From positions 7,565,390 through 7,629,389 of the forward strand of contig NZ_CP063785.1 of the NCBI RefSeq assembly GCF_025860405.1: a stretch of 64,000 bases of DNA, read 5' to 3'. The position numbers and the translations under genes were made by a program. Shown in pieces: positions 1 to 9,831 of the stretch; position 1 is the first letter of the stretch, and the number at the start of each line of letters is the position of its first letter. This DNA is from Tolypothrix sp. PCC 7712 (GTDB lineage: Bacteria > Cyanobacteriota > Cyanobacteriia > Cyanobacteriales > Nostocaceae). The notes below the pieces were generated by a model. It ran no database searches, was not told the origin of the DNA, and saw only the letters and a list, made by a program, of their open reading frames with translations.

Positions 1-698
1 CAATAGAAGCTGAAAAAGTTGCTATTCATGCTCAGAATAAAATTCAAGAAATTATAGATAAAACTCCTGAATCAACCTTGAATTTGCTGATTTTAGACGA
101 ATTTGCACACCTTAAAGAACAAACATCGCAAATTATTAGTATAGTTAACAATCCCCCTGAAAGCGAGACACAAAATAAAATTTTAGAACTATTATCAAGC
201 TTGCAAAAGCAAGTTGATCAACTGGAAATCGAATCAACTCTTGTATCCTCTAATTCAGGTATAAACTATAGTAAATTACGAGATTTGTTGGCAGAAAGCA
301 AGTGGCAAGAAGCAGATAAAGAAACTTGTCTTTATCTACTTAGAATCTCCGATAGAGAAGAGGAAAAGTGGTTAGACGATGGAGACATTAAGAGGCTATC
401 TCGCCATGACTTACGAATTATTAATAACCTTTGGCTAAAGTATAGTAATGGCAGATTTGGTTTTAGTGTGCAAAAACAAATATGGCAAGATTCCAACGAA
501 GATTATAAACTCTTTGGGCATCGTGTTGGTTGGTTGGTAAATCTTGTAAACACTGAATGGCGTAAATACGAAGAAGCGATATTTAGTATTGATGCTCCAG
601 AAGGACATCTTCCATACACAATTAGGGTACTTGGTTTAGGTTATCGAAATCCTGGAGAAATTCCACACAGGCTAAAACGTTTCTTACCAAGATACTAA
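1..698 (+). CDS. GUN4 domain protein (5' end outside window)
   Basis: The frame is open from base 3, so the gene starts upstream and only its last 231 codons are visible. The TTG at 78 is not needed as a start. The C-terminal part, from about base 276, is a GUN4 domain: it opens with LRDLLAESKWQEAD and contains GRFGFSVQKQIW, the usual core of the fold. GUN4 proteins bind porphyrins and stimulate magnesium chelatase, but cyanobacteria carry many GUN4 paralogues fused to signalling modules. The upstream part is Gln/Glu/Lys-rich and probably helical or coiled-coil, so a multidomain regulatory paralogue is more likely than the chelatase activator itself. Family assignment is firm; the function is inferred. 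Confidence 0.8.
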   Translation, partial: IEAEKVAIHAQNKIQEIIDKTPESTLNLLILDEFAHLKEQTSQIISIVNNPPESETQNKILELLSSLQKQVDQLEIESTLVSSNSGINYSKLRDLLAESKWQEADKETCLYLLRISDREEEKWLDDGDIKRLSRHDLRIINNLWLKYSNGRFGFSVQKQIWQDSNEDYKLFGHRVGWLVNLVNTEWRKYEEAIFSIDAPEGHLPYTIRVLGLGYRNPGEIPHRLKRFLPRY

Positions 699-766
699 TT
701 TACTAACAAGATTTTATGCGACTAAATAACCTTTTGAAACCCATTTTTTGATTAAATAAAAAATCA

Positions 767-783
767 GGTGGGCAATGCCCACC
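767..783. terminator. GC-rich palindromic hairpin between converging genes
   Basis: GGTGGGCA and TGCCCACC form an 8-bp stem with a one-base loop. It lies between the plus-strand GUN4 gene and the minus-strand ATPase remnant. There is no T-run, so it may be a dispersed palindrome rather than a true terminator. Confidence 0.35.
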
Positions 784-789
784 CTACTA

Positions 790-1706
790 TTAATTGGGCG
801 GATCGAAACGATTTACAACTGCTGCCCAAAGAATCATCGGTGAACCGACACCTAAACAGAATAACCACTGCTGCCAACTTAAGGGCGCTGTTTCAAATAC
901 ATAATTAATGAATGGCACATGGGCAAAGATAATCTGCAAAATAATTGCCCCTAAAATCCCGAAGGCAATGGCAGGAATATCAACATTCTCTTGAATGGTG
1001 CCGTCCATTTTAGCAATCAAATTGGGGATTAATTGGCTAATGCTCAATAGGTAAAATATCCGCCCAGCAATCAAAGATTTAATTGCCATTGTGCGCGCTA
1101 AATTTAAATCGCCTGTGGTTTGGCGGATATATTCAAATACACCAAATATCACAATCCAGTTAAACAAAGAAATTACCAAAATTCGCTTTAACCGACTAGC
1201 CGATAATAATGGTTTGTTGGGGTGGCGCGGTGCTTGTTGCATGACGTTTTGCGCTTTGGGTTCAAAGGCTAGGGTTACTGTCATGGTGATGGAATTGAGC
1301 ATATTTAGCCAGAGAACTTGTAAGGATAAAATTGGTAAGTCTCTCGCTAATAATGTACTAATCAAAATTGTCATTGATTCCCCAGCATTCACAGGCAAAA
1401 TAAAGCAAATCGCCTTACCCCAGCGTTGACAAAACTACCAGTTACCGCCTTCACCAAACCCGCACACAACAAAATAATTAGTAAGGGTTGGTTAAATTGC
1501 AGCAAAAATTTTAACCACCAAGGTTTACCAGGCTTCGCCGCCAGTTCATTTGCACCGACTTCATTCAACAACCGTTGCGCTGTAGCCTTACTCAACCCAT
1601 ATTCAGCATCACTTTGCAAACGCGCGATCGCATCCGAAATATCCAAGCCATGCCAAACAGTCAGCTGCTTATCTTCTGGTGCGATGGTAGATACAGCTGG
1701 AGCCAT
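790..1706 (-). pseudogene. P-type cation-transporting ATPase collapsed to its two ends
   Basis: The N-terminal piece (1389-1706) has the cation-ATPase N domain and first membrane helix, ending in LLCAGLVKAVTGSFVNAG. The C-terminal piece (790 to about 1435) has the last membrane segments, with ILPVNAGESMTILIST and LQVLWLNMLNSITM. A full enzyme of this family is about 900 residues. Everything between is missing, including the phosphorylated DKTGT aspartate, the nucleotide-binding domain and the central helices. The two pieces meet at about 1425-1435 in different frames, so neither a complete nor a fused protein is made. The C-terminal frame can be read upstream of its TTG as GKAICFILPVN, which fits the expected helix. 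This is a deletion-derived pseudogene and cannot pump ions. Confidence 0.85.
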
Positions 1707-1821
1707 AACTATTTCCTTTTTTAAAGTGTCATAGATTTTATAGCACGAAAATTTAGTTTTAAATGTATGTAAACACTAGAGAAATTTGATAATAATCATA
1801 GTTAGCTTCAATTTATTGTTT

Positions 1822-2071
1822 GTCATTTGTCATTTGTCATTGGTCATTGGTCATTTGTCATTTGGTAATGAGTAATGAGTAATGGCTATTCTCCCCTGCT
1901 CCCTCATCTCCCTCATCTCCCTCATCTCCCTCATCTCCCTCATCTCCCTCATCTCCCTCATCTCCCTCATCTCCCTCATCTCCCTCATCTCCCTCATCTC
2001 CCTCATCTCCCTCATCTCCCTAATCCCCAGTCCCCAATCCCCAGTCCCCAATCCCCAATCCCTACGCTTGC
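1822..2071. repeat. Short tandem repeats: heptamers, 13-copy 9-bp array, heptamers
   Basis: Three arrays abut. TTGTCAT/TGGTCAT heptamers (about 1822-1890) are followed by about 13 nearly perfect copies of the 9-mer CTCCCTCAT (about 1900-2019), then CCCAGTC/CCCAATC heptamers (to about 2071). The 9-mer is read openly in several frames on both strands (for example a Met-Arg-Glu repeat), but these frames look like repeat artefacts, not genes. The array ends about 20 bases before the next gene, so it may sit in its promoter or leader. Confidence 0.85.
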
Positions 2072-2092
2072 CCACTACCAACACAACTTAGT

Positions 2093-3211
2093 ATGCTGGG
2101 CGTTACAGGTGGGAACTTAGAAGGCGGGTACATTTTGGATTTGTCTACTCCTTTGCAATTAATTGGACGTTCGGCGGAATTTCAGCAAATAGTAGAAGTG
2201 CTGGCGCGGGATGGTGATTTGCTAATTACAGGCGTACCAGGGAGTGGAAGACGTACCTTGGTACGAGGTGCAGCGCAAGAAGTGGGTGCGATCGTGCTGG
2301 AAATAGATTGTATCCGCGCTATCGATGGGCAGCGATTTATACAATTGTTAGCTGAAGCAATTAGCCAAAATTGGCAACCTGAAAAAATCCAAGACTGGGT
2401 TGCTCAAAATGCTCATGAGTTTTTTGTTGGTAATGCTGAAGGTAAACTCAAATTGTTGCCTTCTCTCAACCCAAAGCAGCTATGGCAAGCATTTGAAATT
2501 TTACTAGCATTACCACAAATCATTGCTGTGGATTTGCGGCAACGGGTAGTGCTAATTTTGCACAGTTTTCCTCATATCCGTTCTTGGGATAGAAATAATT
2601 TATGGGAAACAACATTTAGAGGAGAAATTAAGGCGCAATCTGAAGTCAGTTATGTTCTCATTGCTACTATTGCTGAGACAAGCCAGCAAACAGATGAGGC
2701 TGATTACCCTATAGAAACTGTACAGTTACCTCCCTTAGCTAAAGATGTTTTGGCAGTGTGGGCGAGGGAAATTTTACATACTCAAGGACTAAAATTTGAT
2801 TCGCGTTCTCAAGCATTACAACTTTTCCTCGATGCAGTCCAGGGGCATATAGGCGATGCAATGGCATTAATTCGCCGCCTACAAACTTTGTGCAGTTCTG
2901 ACGGATTAATTACTGAAGAAGAAGTACAGCAAGCTATTGAAGCATTGCTCAAAGATTTATCGATTATTTTTGAATCTTTACTGATGCTACTGCCAGCAAA
3001 TCAGGTACACTTGCTGGAATGTTTAGCTTTAGATCCCACAGAAAAACCGCAAAGTAAAGAATATATACAAAAACATGGACTTTCAAGAGGTGGTAGCCTT
3101 CAAGGTGCTTTAACTGGTCTACAGCACAAGGGTTTGATCTACAATGCAGAACAGGGTTATAGGCTGGCTTTACCGTTACTGGCTTTATGGTTACAGCGAC
3201 GGTTGAGATAA
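2093..3211 (+). CDS. AAA/STAND-like ATPase with degenerate nucleotide-binding motifs
   Basis: A 372-residue soluble protein with the order of an AAA ATPase. LIGRSAEF, an Orc/Cdc6-type entry motif, is near residue 24, followed by a P-loop-like LLITGVPGSGRRTLV near residues 44-58, and then a helical and winged-helix-like C-terminus. The P-loop reads GVPGSGRRT, so the invariant lysine is replaced by arginine. The Walker B region reads VVLILHSFPH and lacks the usual aspartates. These changes suggest weak or absent ATP hydrolysis. No specific role can be named. The start at 2093 lacks a clear ribosome-binding site and follows directly on a repeat array, so a start a few codons later (GTG at about 2108) is possible. 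Confidence 0.65.
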   Translation: MLGVTGGNLEGGYILDLSTPLQLIGRSAEFQQIVEVLARDGDLLITGVPGSGRRTLVRGAAQEVGAIVLEIDCIRAIDGQRFIQLLAEAISQNWQPEKIQDWVAQNAHEFFVGNAEGKLKLLPSLNPKQLWQAFEILLALPQIIAVDLRQRVVLILHSFPHIRSWDRNNLWETTFRGEIKAQSEVSYVLIATIAETSQQTDEADYPIETVQLPPLAKDVLAVWAREILHTQGLKFDSRSQALQLFLDAVQGHIGDAMALIRRLQTLCSSDGLITEEEVQQAIEALLKDLSIIFESLLMLLPANQVHLLECLALDPTEKPQSKEYIQKHGLSRGGSLQGALTGLQHKGLIYNAEQGYRLALPLLALWLQRRLR

Positions 3212-3400
3212 GAGGTAAAAAATTCAAGATAAAAGGGGAAAGGAAAATTCCTACTGTTCGCTATGGGGTTTTAAACAAGCACCATAGATTTAAATTTTTC
3301 TTTCTTTTATATATATTTTATAGATATAAAACTTCTTATCTAAAGATTCTAGATTATCCCGCTTTTTTCATAAAAATCACGAAATTTGTGGCTTAAGCCT

Positions 3401-6019
3401 ATGTATAGAAGGCTTGTAATGACATTTGTAGGGTTATTAGCCTTAGTGTTGGCTCATAAAATGGCCCTCATCTACCAAATTCAGCCAGGGATATCCTTAT
3501 GGTTTCCGCCATCAGGTGTGGCGATCGCGCTCACTTTTTGGTTCGGCCCCTATGGTATCTTGCTCACAGGGGTGGCATCTTTATTGATGTCAAGATTTTG
3601 GGGCTTGCATGGTTGGGAACAGCTAATTAGTTTGGTTGATGTCATCGAACCTTTGGTTGCTTGGTTACTCTATCGTCGTTTTAACCAAGGTTCGCTGAAA
3701 TTTAATAGTCTCAAAGATGCAGCAATTTTTACATTTACTGTACCAATAGCCGCCTCTGCTATCTTAGCTGTGGTGGGTAATTTCGCTTGGGTAGCTGTAG
3801 GAAAACTGTCGGTGGCTACCCTAGCTCAAAATATTCCTCATTGGTGGTTGGGTAATGCTATAGGAATCATGGCTATTACACCTACTGCTTTATTAGTGCT
3901 AACTCCATACCTGCAATCTTGGGGATGGCTAACCCATGCTGAACCCTCAGATCCGATGTTGAATGCGCTTCACTCCCAGCAATCCCGGCGCTACATCCTC
4001 GAAATTGGCATCATTATTTTATTGTGTGTGGCGATCGCCATTCTCACTGTTACTCAAACTCACCAAACCAGCTTTAAGTTCCAACAACTCTCATTTTTAA
4101 GCTTTGTTCCTGTTTTATGGGCAGCAAGTCGCTTTGGTGTTACCAGTGGAATGGTAATCTCTACTTTCTGTGTACTGGTAACTTTATTTTGCTATCTCAT
4201 TGTCTACCCGAATGCTATATTGATGGCCCAGTTTCCGGTACCACCAGAAGTTTTACATGTTCACAAACTGAGTTTATTCGTGCAGTGTGCTGTTAGCTTA
4301 TTGGTAGGAACTGCAATTACAGAAAGGGCAAAAAGTCAAATAGCGTTAGCTGTGGAAAGAGTCAGACTAGGTGAATATCAAGCCCGTGCAGCGCTTACAG
4401 AAAAACTCCTTCAACTAAATGATTCACTGGTAGAAACTAATGTGCGGCTGGAAGAATCGAATCGAGATAAAGATGCATTACTCAAGCGTGAACATTCTCT
4501 GCGTCAACGTTTAGCTAATATTCTCGAAAGCATGACTGATGCATTTATTGCTGTCAATCATGATTGGCAAATTACTTATGTTAATCAACAAGCAGTCAAA
4601 ATTACTGGTTTAGGCTCAGAGAAACTCTTGGGTAAAAATTTTTGGCGACAATGGCCTGGCGCTCAAAATACAACATTTGAATGGGAATATCGTCGAGCTT
4701 TAAATGAGGGCATACCTGTACATTTTGAGGCTTTTTGCGAAGCTGATCAGAAGTGGTTTGAAGCCCATGCTTACCCATCAGAAGATGGTTTGGGCATCTT
4801 TTTTAGAAATATCACCAGGCGCAAACAAGCAGAAGTAGAACGCGAACATTTACTTACAAGAGAACAAACCGCACGCGCTGACGCGGAAAAAGCAAACAGG
4901 CTCAAAGATGAATTTTTAGCTGTACTTTCTCACGAATTACGTACTCCCCTCAACCCGATTTTAGGTTGGGCAACATTAATTAAAATGTACAAATATCAGG
5001 GAGAAAAGCTGCTACAAGGGCTAGAAATTATTGAGCGCAATGCTAAGTTACAAATTCAATTAATTGAAGACTTGTTAGATGTTTCCCGGATTCAACAAGG
5101 GAAAATGGTGTTAAATATCCAGACAGTAAATTTAGTTAATACTATTACATCGGCTTTGGAGACAATGCATTTAGCATTAGAAGCTAAAAATATTCAAGTT
5201 AAAACATTTTTTCAGCAAAACATAGGGCTAGTGGCTGGTGATGGCGCACGTCTACAGCAAATTGTCTGGAACCTCCTTTCTAATGCCGTAAAATTTACAC
5301 CATCAGGAGGAGAAATAGAAGTAAGGCTGGAACAAATCAATACAAATGCTGTAATTCAAGTTAAAGATAATGGTAAAGGCATTAGCCGAGAGTTTTTACC
5401 CCATGTATTTGAATATTTCCGCCAAGGTGATGGCACAATTACCAGAGAATTTGGGGGCTTGGGTTTGGGATTAGCGATTGTGAAAAATCTCACAGAACTG
5501 CATGGTGGAATGGTTGATGTAGAGAGCTTTGGAGAAGGCAAAGGGGCAACATTTACTATTAATTTACCATTAATGCCTGAGCAACCAAAAATAGCTAAGA
5601 AATGCGAAAAATCACATAATTATAGTAATTTATCAGGGCTACGCATTTTAGTAGTAGATGATGACAAAGATACAGGTGAATTTCTCACAATTATGCTGGC
5701 AAATTTGGGAGCATCAGTTACAGCAGTAAATTCAGCCGGAGAAGCTTTAGAAGTAATTGCCCAATCACCACCCGATTTACTTTTAAGTGATATTGGAATG
5801 CCAGGAATAGATGGCTATATGCTAATACGTTTAATTCGCGCTATGCCACCAGAAAAAGGAGGAAAAATCCCTGCGATCGCACTGACTGCTTTTGCTGGAG
5901 AAATGAACCAAAAACAAGCACTGGCTGCTGGGTTTCAAATGCACTTAGCTAAACCAGTGGAATTAGGTAAATTATTATCAGCAATCACGGAACTTTTAGA
6001 GTTAGGAGTGAGGAGTTAG
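3401..6019 (+). CDS. MASE1 hybrid sensor histidine kinase (PAS-HisKA-HATPase-REC)
   Basis: The N-terminal ~300 residues are about eight membrane helices of the MASE1 sensor type (WFPPSGVAIALTFWFG; PHWWLGNAIGIMAITP). A coiled linker follows, then a PAS domain (SMTDAFIAVNHDWQITYVN), a HisKA box with FLAVLSHELRTPLNPILGW (histidine codon at 4931), a HATPase domain with VWNLLSNAVKFTP and GLGLGLAIV, and a C-terminal receiver with LLLSDIGMPG (aspartate codon at 5789). It probably senses a membrane or soluble signal and passes phosphate within itself and on to another protein. The frame is open from a TTG at 3386, but ATG 3401 (MYRRLVMTF) or 3419 is the better start. The last codons run into GGGGACT heptamers. 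Partner and ligand are unknown. Confidence 0.88.
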   Translation: MYRRLVMTFVGLLALVLAHKMALIYQIQPGISLWFPPSGVAIALTFWFGPYGILLTGVASLLMSRFWGLHGWEQLISLVDVIEPLVAWLLYRRFNQGSLKFNSLKDAAIFTFTVPIAASAILAVVGNFAWVAVGKLSVATLAQNIPHWWLGNAIGIMAITPTALLVLTPYLQSWGWLTHAEPSDPMLNALHSQQSRRYILEIGIIILLCVAIAILTVTQTHQTSFKFQQLSFLSFVPVLWAASRFGVTSGMVISTFCVLVTLFCYLIVYPNAILMAQFPVPPEVLHVHKLSLFVQCAVSLLVGTAITERAKSQIALAVERVRLGEYQARAALTEKLLQLNDSLVETNVRLEESNRDKDALLKREHSLRQRLANILESMTDAFIAVNHDWQITYVNQQAVKITGLGSEKLLGKNFWRQWPGAQNTTFEWEYRRALNEGIPVHFEAFCEADQKWFEAHAYPSEDGLGIFFRNITRRKQAEVEREHLLTREQTARADAEKANRLKDEFLAVLSHELRTPLNPILGWATLIKMYKYQGEKLLQGLEIIERNAKLQIQLIEDLLDVSRIQQGKMVLNIQTVNLVNTITSALETMHLALEAKNIQVKTFFQQNIGLVAGDGARLQQIVWNLLSNAVKFTPSGGEIEVRLEQINTNAVIQVKDNGKGISREFLPHVFEYFRQGDGTITREFGGLGLGLAIVKNLTELHGGMVDVESFGEGKGATFTINLPLMPEQPKIAKKCEKSHNYSNLSGLRILVVDDDKDTGEFLTIMLANLGASVTAVNSAGEALEVIAQSPPDLLLSDIGMPGIDGYMLIRLIRAMPPEKGGKIPAIALTAFAGEMNQKQALAAGFQMHLAKPVELGKLLSAITELLELGVRS

Positions 6020-6175
6020 GGACTGGGGACTGGGGACTGGGGACTGGGGACTGGGGATTGGGGATGAGGGAGATGAGGAAGATGAGGAAGCAGAGGAGAA
6101 ATTTTCAATTCCCATTACCAAATGACAAATGACAAATGACAAATGACAAATGACAAATGACAAATGACAAACCCC
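6017..6175. repeat. GGGGACT and AAATGAC heptamer arrays
   Basis: GGGGACT-type heptamers (about 6020-6066) are followed by ATGACAA heptamers (about 6117-6170). These are cyanobacterial short tandemly repeated sequences. They fill the whole gap between two convergent genes. Confidence 0.9.
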
Positions 6176-6177
6176 AA

Positions 6178-8481
6178 TTACCTTTTATACTCAGCCAGTT
6201 TTTTAATCAACTTATCACGAGTCGTTTTATCTTCCAGCACTTGAGCAATTTTTAAAGCTTGTTGATAGTATCCAATTAAAGCTTTGAGCAGAGCTATTTT
6301 TTCTAAAGAACTACCTCTATCTTGCTCATCTTCAATAATGGTACTGGGTGAACCATCTGGGAGCGAGCCGAATTCTAAAACACGAGATTCGGGGCCAGGA
6401 ATTGTTTTAGCTGCTGCAAAGGCGAAGTCAAGTATTTCGGAGGCTAAACGAATTTTTTGGGCGTGGATGTAGGTTTCTGCGATGTTGATTAAGCCTGTAG
6501 TTTTAATTTCTGGAGTTTTGATTTGTTGGTAAATTTTATTAACCACATCAATTTGTTCATAGCCAGTTTCAACCAGCGATAAAGCCAAGCCATTTAATTT
6601 ATTATCTTGTGTTTCTGTGGGATGAGCTTGCATAACTTGCAAAGCCGCAAGATATTGTTTGGCTGTCATCAACAATTCTTCTATTTTCAGCAAGTTAGAC
6701 TCTCGTACAACTACATCTTTTTCGGTTTTAGCTAACTGTATTGCTTCGGCTAACAGCGCATCTGCTAGCTGTTGATTGTTAATGTGCAAATATTCTCGCG
6801 CAATGATAGCTAAAGCCAAAACCTGCGATTGTGGTGTTAATTTTCTCGCAGCTGCGATCGCCTGTGTAAATAGTTGCTCGCTTGACTCAGTTTTACCGTT
6901 AGCAGTGGCAATTAATACTAAAGTTTCAATCTGATAGGGTAAGCTCCCAGAATTATTGATTTGTGGGACTAAAGCCAGGGCATTTTCTATTTGTTGATTT
7001 TGGGCATAGATTAAGGCTATTTTCTGCAATAACTGATTGCGTTGCTCAATATTGCTTGGTTCTAAACTCTGAGCAAACTTTAATGTGATTTCTATTTCTC
7101 CGGCTTGAATTGCTGCATTACCAATTTGTAAAATCCAACTTGCCTTATTTAAAAAATTGGGATGGTTCGCATTTAGAATTATGTCAAAAGCCAGCTGATA
7201 TTGTTGTGTTTCTAGGGCATTGGATAAGATGCTGGGCACGCTTCCCATTGGCTCGACAGCTTCTACAGTTTGAATTAAGGGAATAATCTGAGGCATAATT
7301 TCCTCAGCAATTTCTCTCTTGCCAAATTTTAGGTATTCAATAGCGATGATGCCTAAAGTTAGTGCTAATACTTCTGAATTTTGTAGCTGTGAAACTGCTA
7401 AATAAGCTGCATCCAACTGCCCAGCTTTGGCATAGGATTGAATAAAAATGCCTTTAGCTTCTTCTTCTGCAGCAGTAAAGGCTGTCACTGCTGTAGCAAA
7501 TACCTGATTTGCTAATTCTTGTTCTCCTTCATCAACATATATCAGGGCAATTTCTCGCAGCCTCGCGCTTTTCATCTCTGATATTTCTAGCTTTTGGGCT
7601 AGTTTTAGCGCTGCTGCTAATTGATTTGTTTTGATGAAATACCGCACTACCTCAGAAATTACATGAGAGCGATAGTAAAGGTAAGAGATTGATGCCGCAA
7701 TTTCTAAGGCGATATCAATTTTACCTAGTTTAATATAGGTAAGAGCAATAGCCTCTAGGGGAATACTTTGAGCCGTTGGATCTTCAGACTCAATTTGCCG
7801 AGCAATTTGCAGCGTATTTGATAAAATTTCTTCTGCTTGCGTAGTTTGTTTGAAAGCTAGATATGCTTGCGCTATGGGTAATAGTGCCTTAGCTTGAAAT
7901 TCTGCGCCTGGAATTAGCTGGCTAGTTTTTAATGCTGTTGTCAACAATTCCAAAGCTAGTTTTTGTTCGCCAATTCTTTGGCTATAATTAGCAATCTTGG
8001 TGAAAATTACGGTTTTTTCAAAATTGTAACCCTGGTTTACGCTCTGCATGAGCCGCACCACTAACATCAATAACTTTATTGCTTGTTGTTTCTGGTGGGG
8101 TTTCACTCTGTTAATTAATCTTCCTAACAACCAATCTTGAATATCGTAAGTATTGATAATTCTATTGAGTAAGGATAAAGTAAACTCCGGATTAGCCAAT
8201 TTCTGGGTAGTTTGTAAAATTTGGTGAAGTTCTGAAATTACTTCTTCAGTCTGCTCTCCAGTAATATCTTCTTCTATCAAATATTCCAGAGCACTAATTC
8301 GTGCTTCTAAGTTTTGCTGTTGCTGTTCGCGACGCTGTTTCATTTGAGCTAATATTTGGGATGCAAAGGGAAGGCTGACAGCGCTTAATAATAGTGCAAA
8401 TGAAAATTTAGGAAGCGCCAATTTAGGATAGGAAATATTCATAGTGAGAATTTTCTTATTACCTTTTACTAAATCAGTCAT
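6178..8481 (-). CDS. Secreted or membrane-anchored TPR-like helical repeat protein
   Basis: A 767-residue protein, almost entirely degenerate helical repeats of about 34-40 residues in the TPR style, such as QLLQKIALIYAQNQQIENAL and IEALALTYIKLGKIDIALEIA pairs. A hydrophobic stretch near the N-terminus (FALLLSAVSLPFASQILAQ) looks like a signal peptide or anchor. It fits better if translation starts at the internal ATG at 8442 (MNISYPKLALPKF) than at 8481, since that gives a normal short basic n-region. No enzymatic motif is visible. Such proteins are usually periplasmic scaffolds for protein-protein contact; the partner is unknown. It is transcribed divergently from the oxidoreductase gene at 8566, with a gap of less than 100 bases. 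Confidence 0.7.
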   Translation of the reverse strand: MTDLVKGNKKILTMNISYPKLALPKFSFALLLSAVSLPFASQILAQMKQRREQQQQNLEARISALEYLIEEDITGEQTEEVISELHQILQTTQKLANPEFTLSLLNRIINTYDIQDWLLGRLINRVKPHQKQQAIKLLMLVVRLMQSVNQGYNFEKTVIFTKIANYSQRIGEQKLALELLTTALKTSQLIPGAEFQAKALLPIAQAYLAFKQTTQAEEILSNTLQIARQIESEDPTAQSIPLEAIALTYIKLGKIDIALEIAASISYLYYRSHVISEVVRYFIKTNQLAAALKLAQKLEISEMKSARLREIALIYVDEGEQELANQVFATAVTAFTAAEEEAKGIFIQSYAKAGQLDAAYLAVSQLQNSEVLALTLGIIAIEYLKFGKREIAEEIMPQIIPLIQTVEAVEPMGSVPSILSNALETQQYQLAFDIILNANHPNFLNKASWILQIGNAAIQAGEIEITLKFAQSLEPSNIEQRNQLLQKIALIYAQNQQIENALALVPQINNSGSLPYQIETLVLIATANGKTESSEQLFTQAIAAARKLTPQSQVLALAIIAREYLHINNQQLADALLAEAIQLAKTEKDVVVRESNLLKIEELLMTAKQYLAALQVMQAHPTETQDNKLNGLALSLVETGYEQIDVVNKIYQQIKTPEIKTTGLINIAETYIHAQKIRLASEILDFAFAAAKTIPGPESRVLEFGSLPDGSPSTIIEDEQDRGSSLEKIALLKALIGYYQQALKIAQVLEDKTTRDKLIKKLAEYKR

Positions 8482-8565
8482 ATTGATATACAGGTATTTT
8501 TGCAGTAGTTACGCAAAATTTTCTCAGTTTGAATTTTTTTATAATTTTTTTCTAGGAGGAATTTT

Positions 8566-9579
8566 ATGAAAGCTTACGTACTTCAAAGTAATGCGGGGAT
8601 TGATGCACTGAAGTTAACCGATCGCCCCGAACCCCAACCAGGTGCGGGACAAGTTCTAATTAAAATCAAAGCCACAGCCTTAAATTACCGTGACTTGCTA
8701 GTCGCTGAAGGCGCTTATGGTGCGGGGGTGAAATATCCTCTGGTTCCCATGTCTGACGGTGCGGGAGAAGTGGTAGCCATTGGCGAAGGAGTAACCAGAG
8801 TCAAAGTAGGCGATCGCGTCGCGGGTATCTTCTTCCAAGACTGGATTTCTGGCGCTTTAACTAGAGAAAAAATGAAATCTGACTTAGGCGGTGGTATCGA
8901 TGGAATGTTGTCTGAATATGTGGTTCTACACCAAGATGGCTTAGTAATATTACCTAATCATATATCTTATGCTCAAGGTGCAACTTTACCCTGTGCCGCA
9001 GTTACAGCTTGGCACGCCCTAGTTACTAAAGGCAATATTACGGAAGGCAATACTGTATTATTACTAGGTACAGGTGGAGTATCGATTTTTGCGCTGCAGT
9101 TTGCCAAAATATTTGGTGCGAAAGTTATCCTCAGTTCCAGCAGCGATCATAAGTTAGCACAGGCTTTAGTTTTAGGCGCAGATCAAACCATCAACTATAA
9201 AACAACGCCAGATTGGGAAAAGCAAGTCTATGCAATCACCGATCGCATAGGTGTAGATCATGTAGTAGAAGTAGGTGGTGCAGGTACATTACCTAAATCT
9301 TTACAAGCTGTTAGGGTTGGGGGACGTGTCAGCTTAATTGGCGTACTCTCAGGGAGAGGAAATGAGATTGACCCTATGCCCATACTTTTCAAGAGCATAA
9401 CACTGCAAGGTATTTATGTTGGTAGTCGCAAAATGTTTGAGGCGATGAATCAGGTAATACAAGATTCGCAATTACAGCCAGTGATTGATCGAATTTTTCC
9501 TTTTACCCAAGCTAAGGAAGCTTACCGTTATGTTAAAAGTGCTTCACACTTTGGCAAAGTTGTCATTGAGCTTGATTAA
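8566..9579 (+). CDS. Zinc-free medium-chain alcohol dehydrogenase / quinone oxidoreductase family protein
   Basis: A 337-residue medium-chain dehydrogenase/reductase. The N-terminal GroES-like half contains KIKATALNYRDLLVAEG and PMSDGAGEVVAIGEGV. The Rossmann half has the NAD(P)-binding turn LLLGTGGVSIFALQFAKIFGA near residue 167. The catalytic zinc ligands of classical alcohol dehydrogenases (Cys, GHE) are not present, so it is likely a zinc-independent NADPH-dependent reductase acting on enones, quinones or aldehydes. The start is well supported by TAGGAGGA about seven bases before ATG. It is a stand-alone gene with a divergent neighbour. Substrate is unknown. Confidence 0.85.
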   Translation: MKAYVLQSNAGIDALKLTDRPEPQPGAGQVLIKIKATALNYRDLLVAEGAYGAGVKYPLVPMSDGAGEVVAIGEGVTRVKVGDRVAGIFFQDWISGALTREKMKSDLGGGIDGMLSEYVVLHQDGLVILPNHISYAQGATLPCAAVTAWHALVTKGNITEGNTVLLLGTGGVSIFALQFAKIFGAKVILSSSSDHKLAQALVLGADQTINYKTTPDWEKQVYAITDRIGVDHVVEVGGAGTLPKSLQAVRVGGRVSLIGVLSGRGNEIDPMPILFKSITLQGIYVGSRKMFEAMNQVIQDSQLQPVIDRIFPFTQAKEAYRYVKSASHFGKVVIELD

Positions 9580-9737
9580 CCAAGTCTTCGCCAAGGCAAT
9601 TTAAAATACATGATTGAGTACACAAAGCTTGTACTCAGTTATTTAATATCACTATAAGTAAAGTATTGATTATTGATAAAGATACAAAATTTTTGTGTCC
9701 TTAGTACTTGCTCTAAGTTCTCAAATCTGGGAAGCTT

Positions 9738-9831
9738 ATACCAATTTGAAAAAAGAATACGACAGATGATAGGGGCACGCCGTGCCCTCTAGAATATATT
9801 GATGCGTCGCGAACATTTTTTGATTTGGTAT
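9738..9831. mobile_element. Family I MITE-like repeat, copy 1
   Basis: About 94 bp with terminal inverted repeats ATACCAA/TTGGTAT and the family core AGGGGCAC..GTGCCCTCTAGAATATATTGATG. No coding capacity. Six related copies are listed at 9945, 17729, 34747, 40359, 55175 and 58573. Confidence 0.8.

Noticed and set aside
1851..2120. Possible repeat-protein genes in the 9-bp array
   Set aside because: Open frames exist on both strands only because the unit length is a multiple of three. They lack ribosome sites, and their ends run into other repeats.
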